64,000 nucleotides of DNA from Ophiostoma sp. CBS 140.51 (Eukaryota > Ascomycota > Sordariomycetes > Ophiostomatales > Ophiostomataceae). Position 1 is the first letter of the stretch, and every line of letters starts with the position of its first letter. The DNA lies in the NCBI GenBank assembly GCA_029298735.1, contig JANSLP010000005.1, positions 124,001-188,000 of the forward strand. The letters run 5' to 3'. Below are positions 59,801 to 64,000 of the stretch, one piece after another. A program made the position numbers and the translations under genes. Below the pieces are notes generated by a model. That model saw nothing but the letters and a program-made list of their open reading frames with translations, made no database searches and had not been told where the DNA came from.

Positions 59801-61381
59801 ACGGCCGAAACGGCTTGGCACGATAGAAGGTGTGGTGTTGACTGTTGTCTCTTGCCGTGTTTGTTGTGTTTGTTGTGCCTGTTGCCTAAAAACACATAGA
59901 TGCCTGACAACGACACACAATTCCTTTCGATGCTGAAGAATTTCAGACAAAACGACAGCCTTGTGGTAATTCTGTTGCCTTTCAACCTGAATTTTCAGCC
60001 CTTCTGCCTGTCTGTCAGACAGTTTTGACTATCGTTTTCTGTTTTGGGCAACGTTCGCGATTGTTATGAAAGTAGATTGCCAATCTGCGACCAGGTCCCT
60101 CAAAATGGAGTTCCACTCTCCATTGGCTTGTAAGATCCAAGCAAAGGACCCTCCAAGAGTCCAGAGACACATGGCAAAAGCAGGGGCCACCTGATTTTCG
60201 GTGATTTTCGTCTGTTCTCATATTCTTATTTCTCTCCTTCCCTATTCGCAGAACGTTGTTCCGAGGACAAGGAACGAAAAAAGGAGAGACGCTGGATGCA
60301 CATAAGATTGAATGAGAGCTTGTCATACGGAAAGTTAATATTTCCCATTGGGAGAAAAGCACTTGGCAAAAGAAAAGCTGCCCTTATCACCCCCAACAAT
60401 CAGCACATCACCCGTGGAAGGAACAGCCGAGCGCAACGGTGGGTGAGAAAACGAAACAAAAAGCAACCAAACACAATCAAACACAATCAACCACAACCAA
60501 ACTTTGAGAGCTGTTGAGAGTCGTTGAGAGAGCTTGGCCTTGCGTGGGTTGCTCTTGCCTTGTGACTTACTTGCCCATTGTCCCTGCTGTAGCACAAATA
60601 ATCCATCCGCGCAATGTATCCTAATTAGGAAGGCTCCGCCTTATGTACCTTTTCGCGGTATTTCACCGTTCTGGATCCCAGCGCCAGTTTCTCACCTTGG
60701 TCTGCACTGTAACACAAAATATGAGCTTATTCCACGCGACAACGACGAGAGTTGCAAGAGATTGAGATGATGTTTAATTGAGGCTTTCATCTGGCGAGAA
60801 TTTGCGCTCGTCGTGATAACAGACAAGATGTGATGATATTCAGAAACCCAAAGGTACGAAGTACATACTTTCGTGAGTGCCTGAAATGGCAGGCAGTTGC
60901 TGCCCTGAGGAAGGCGCCAACCAGGCAGCAACTGCCCGCCCGCCACCCACTAAAATCGACGAGTTGTTGCCACGTTGGCAGAAGGGCCAGGCCAGGCCCA
61001 GAAGGACCAAATGGCAGCGACAGCCTTGCGGCAAGGAAAGAGCGCCCAGGTTGTCTGCTACGTCACTGTCACATCACACGCACCACCAAAAAGTGCAAGC
61101 GCCTTACCACCAGCTTCTCGCCCGATTGAACATTTTCTGTCGAAGCCAGGCTGTCCTCAGTGGCGTTGAAAGGCATTTTTATTGTGTTTTAAGTGTGGCA
61201 TTGTCGTGTGCCATTGAGAGAGACGAGAATTCGGCATTCAATTGATTGTTTTACTGGCCATTGACGTCAATTTTCATTGCAACCGTCGGGTCTGATATCA
61301 CGAGGCTGTGACGATATCCACATCTCCACCAAGCAACTACAGCAGATACACCAAGCATAAGCCTCCAATCCACCACCCAAC
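56881..61381. other. 4.5-kb divergent intergenic region
   Basis: The first ~900 bp are purine-rich on plus (pyrimidine-rich on minus), fitting the ABCB leader and promoter. The rest has scattered open frames without family resemblance or codon bias. ACTCCGTACA at 58871 and GTACGAAGTAC near 60855-60865 resemble the TACGGAGTAC motif seen elsewhere. No gene is supported. Confidence 0.55.
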
Positions 61382-62408
61382 ATGCATCTAGATGCTCGGA
61401 CGGCATGGTCCGTGGCCATTGCGGCCCTGGCCACACTGCCGGCCCCGGCAGCCGCAGCCTCGTCCAAAAACAACAAGAATGCCATTCTCCTGTCCAAGGT
61501 GAGTAGCCCATCCGTCCTGATATATATGTTGTGCCCTCCTCTAACATCTGCAGGTCCAATCGTTGACCCTCCGCGCGGGCAAAATGTCCACCCACCGCCG
61601 CGTGGCCGCCGTGCCCCAGCTCACATGCACGGCCAACCCGCAGCGCATCTGCGACCTGTTTACGGTTGACACCATGCGCTGCACCAACCAGGGCAGCGGC
61701 TACGATGCCGAGGACATTCAGTGGTCCTGCACAGCGTCGCTTCCGCCCGAGCTCAAACTGGGCAGCACCGAGGTCATGTGTGAGGGCTACAGCTCGGGCG
61801 ATGACCCATATGTGCTCAAGGGCAGCTGTGCCGTTGAATACCGCCTAGTGTTGACGGACATGGGCGAGAAAAAATACCCCGAGCTGGCGGGCGAGGCTCA
61901 CAAAGGCAGTTGGGATGCCAAGGAAACGTTCAACTGGGTGTTTTGGGGCATTTTCGCGGCGATTGCGATATGGATCATCTGGATGGTATGGACGGGTGAG
62001 CATCGGGGACCGAATGACCAGAATAACAGACGAGGAGGTGGGTTCTGGGGCGGAGGAGGAGGCGGCGGTGGTCCTGGACCTGGGTTTGGTCCAGACAACG
62101 ACCCGCCACCGCCGTATCCAGGAACCAAGCCGTGGGATGGAGCACAGCAGCAGCAGCAGCAAGGATGGCGGCCGGGTTTTTGGACTGGAGCAGCCACCGG
62201 AGCGGCAGCATCGTATCTGGCCAGCAACAGGAACCGAAACAACATAGACAACACACGGGGCTTCTACGATGATGGCTACGGCGGTGGGAGAAGAGGCGGC
62301 AGCACTTGGGGAGGCAGCGGAGGTGCTGGGCCATCATCGTCGTCCTCATCTTCAGTATCGTCGGCTCGACAGCCAAGCACAGGATTTGGAGGGACACAGA
62401 GACGGTGA
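61382..62408 (+). CDS. SARAF-like ER membrane protein
   Basis: This resembles SARAF/TMEM66, the regulator that inactivates store-operated calcium entry in animals; the fungal role is unknown. The exons 61382..61498 and 61554..62408 give 323 aa; the 55-nt intron (GTGAGT donor, CTGCAG acceptor) joins ILLSK to VQSLTLRAG. A signal peptide covers about 1-25 (hydrophobic Ala/Leu core). The luminal domain has the SARAF cysteine pattern: PQLTCTANPQRICDLF, MRCTNQGSG, IQWSCTASLPPELKLG, VMCEGYSS, LKGSCAVEYRL. One membrane helix lies at about 164-187 (VFWGIFAAIAIWIIWMVW). The cytosolic tail is Gly/Pro/Gln/Ser-rich, with NDPPPPYPG and a TGAATGAAASYLASNRN segment typical of SARAF. The fold assignment is strong; the partner is not known. 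Confidence 0.92.
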
Positions 62409-63639
62409 GACAGTTCAAGGAAAATGAACAGAACATCAGTCACGGTCACAGAAAGCAGAGCCAGTAGATTGTCATATAGCAACTGCTATTGCATTTTTTA
62501 TTGAATGAGGGACCCCCTTTTTTTCACTGTGTGTCCTAAAAGTACATACAATGAAGGATTCAAAATAAACAAAGTAAAGCGAACAGACAATGGCCACCGG
62601 GTGACAGACGACCCGGTAGATAGACCAGGCCATTTCAAGTCCTGGACGCCTCCCCAAAAGTAAACAAAAAAGAAGAACGGGCACGAAAAGAGGACGAAGA
62701 ACGAGAAGAATGAATACAAATAGAATGGACACCATCCGTCCATCCACATCACACTTTTTCCTATCCTATCAAGAACCTATCAAAAACAAACGTTGTCTAC
62801 CGTACAATGCCCGAAACAGAACCAACACTCCAAACACTTGAAACGAGCAACAGGTAGAGACAGAGGGAGAAAATAATGAAAAGTAAAAAAGGGTACTAGG
62901 TTTGAAGAGAAGAAAAAAGAATAAAAGGGTAAAAAAGTATACAGTGGAATACAAGAAGTAATAGTAGTAGAAACAGAGGACGTCGGGGGCCAGCATCTGC
63001 CAGCACTATCCCGAGTCCATAAATATCCTCCCCAGGGCGTGTGTATCTCCACGCTGTGTGGGAAATACACCATCCAAAAACGCCATCCAAAAACGCCATC
63101 CAATCGTGGATCCCTTGAGGATCCGATCCTCCTTCCGTTTGACCGCCATGACCGCCATACACGACCCTGAAGAAGGATGCCCTCGTCCAATGCAAGCACG
63201 CCAGCATATGGGCAGAGAAAAGCACATAAAGCTACGCCGTATTGGCTGATAAGCCATGTAGTACGCTGTTCATTAGTCGTTCCATGTACTAGCGGACTGC
63301 AAAACCGCCGTAAGTCGATGAGAATGACAAGTGCAAGACCTGATAGCTGTCGGGTAGCCGTCCTTATGAGCTGAGTGTCTTTGATGCGCCGGGTTTAACA
63401 CGTATGATAGGTCAGGAGCAGGATGTTGATCGAAAAAAGACGCCCTTTGTGGCATTGCGTGCAGCGCACGTGCAGACACGGCGCTGCGTTTAAAAGTCTC
63501 GTGTTCGGGGTCGCGTGCAAGCTGGGATACGATAGCATCCGTCTGCAGCAATTTTGTGAGATGTGGTATTTTGTTGTCTCTTGTCCGATTTGCTCGACGT
63601 TGTCGACTTCGATTTCGTGGTCGGCATCTCGATGAGATC
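62409..63639. other. convergent intergenic spacer
   Basis: 3' flanks of the SARAF-like gene and BRE1. A short direct repeat of CCATCCAAAAACG (two copies plus a partial) lies at about 63070-63102. No gene is supported. Confidence 0.6.
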
Positions 63640-64000
63640 CTAAAAATGTGCCGACATCACATCCATCTTATCAAACGCCTTATTACAGGACGGGCATTTG
63701 CGCATCCGGTTGCTGAGGCGTGCATCGATGCACGTTTGGCAAAAGACGTGGCCGCACGTCTTGATGATGGCGTTCTTGAAGTTGTGGCGACAGACCGAGC
63801 ACAGCGCGAACTTTCTAAGCATCTCCTCCTCCTCGGACGAATTGGCGAGGCACTTGGACTTCCAGCTGTCCCGGTCCTTTTGCACGTGCGTCAGCCGGAC
63901 CTTGAGCTTCTCGTGCTCCGTCTCCTGGTTGACGCTCTGCTCGCGCATGGCTGCGTTGGCCGCATCCTTCTGCTTCACCAGGCTGGTCAGCTCGGCGATC
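63640..64000 (-). CDS. BRE1: E3 ubiquitin ligase BRE1, C-terminal part (cut by window end)
   Basis: BRE1 with RAD6 monoubiquitinates histone H2B, upstream of H3K4/K79 methylation. Only the last ~119 codons are inside; the gene continues leftward on the minus strand beyond 64000. The visible part begins in a coiled coil (IAELTSLVKQKDAANAAM, then LKVRLTHVQKDRDSWKSKC) and ends with a C3HC4 RING: CSVCRHNFKNAIIKTCGHVF, CQTCIDARL, then CPSCNKAFDKMDV, with the stop shortly after, as in the family. All eight zinc ligands are present. No intron is visible in this portion. Confidence 0.93.
   Translation of the reverse strand, partial: IAELTSLVKQKDAANAAMREQSVNQETEHEKLKVRLTHVQKDRDSWKSKCLANSSEEEEMLRKFALCSVCRHNFKNAIIKTCGHVFCQTCIDARLSNRMRKCPSCNKAFDKMDVMSAHF

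Noticed and set aside
1..64000. Transposon, CRISPR array or RIP-degraded repeat
   Set aside because: I saw no transposase or reverse transcriptase frames, no spaced direct repeats and no long AT-rich C-to-T degraded blocks. Only short microsatellites are present.

Overview
The window is nuclear DNA of a filamentous ascomycete (Pezizomycotina, probably a Sordariomycete; Ophiostomatales-like, but that finer placement is only an impression). The evidence is spliced genes with mostly short introns (53-145 nt) and CTAAC-type branch sites, coding regions with strong C/G at third positions, long pyrimidine-rich leaders, and typically fungal proteins (SET2 with WW and SRI domains, GID9, CBF1-type bHLH, two full-length ABC exporters). 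There is no sign of a bacterial, plasmid or viral segment, no CRISPR array, no intact transposon and no secondary-metabolite cluster.

Layout. 1-3.0 kb is non-coding. 3.0-8.2 kb (-) is an ABCC/MRP-type vacuolar conjugate transporter. 11.1-12.6 kb (-) is the SUMO-activating enzyme subunit AOS1. 14.6-16.5 kb (+) is a conserved fungal protein of unknown function. 17.9-18.7 kb (+) is eIF6/TIF6. 21.2-23.6 kb (+) is a disordered coiled-coil protein. 24.2-24.7 kb (-) is a three-exon complex I B12/NDUFB3-type subunit. 25.8-27.6 kb (+) is the CCR4-NOT deadenylase CAF1/POP2. 29.1-30.6 kb (-) is GID9/FYV10. tRNA-Arg(ACG) lies at 31.4 kb (-). 33.7-34.7 kb (+) is a CBF1-like bHLH factor. 37.6-39.2 kb (+) is 4-aminobutyrate transaminase. 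40.0-43.1 kb (-) is SET2. 43.1-50.2 kb has no convincing gene. 50.3-51.6 kb (+) is an AT-hook, Gln/Pro-rich protein. 52.6-56.9 kb (-) is an ABCB/P-glycoprotein-type exporter. 61.4-62.4 kb (+) is a SARAF-like ER membrane protein. 63.6 kb to the window end (-) is the RING end of BRE1.

These genes do not form a cluster. They are housekeeping and regulatory genes on both strands with wide spacers. Some themes recur: ubiquitin and ubiquitin-like conjugation (AOS1, GID9, BRE1), co-transcriptional chromatin marking (SET2 for H3K36, BRE1 for H2B), gene expression (CAF1, eIF6, CBF1) and two multidrug or conjugate exporters.

I rebuilt exon structure by eye and checked reading-frame continuity across all 16 coding introns. 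The points most worth a second look are a 200-codon, RGG-box-containing continuation of the CAF1 frame behind two UAG codons; a TATA element touching the first ATG of the GABA transaminase, which may create a presequence-less isoform; an unusually long intron beside the NBD2 signature of the ABCC transporter; CACGTG boxes upstream of the CBF1 homologue; frequent GTGCG-type splice donors; and a codon-biased orphan frame at 45.0-45.4 kb.
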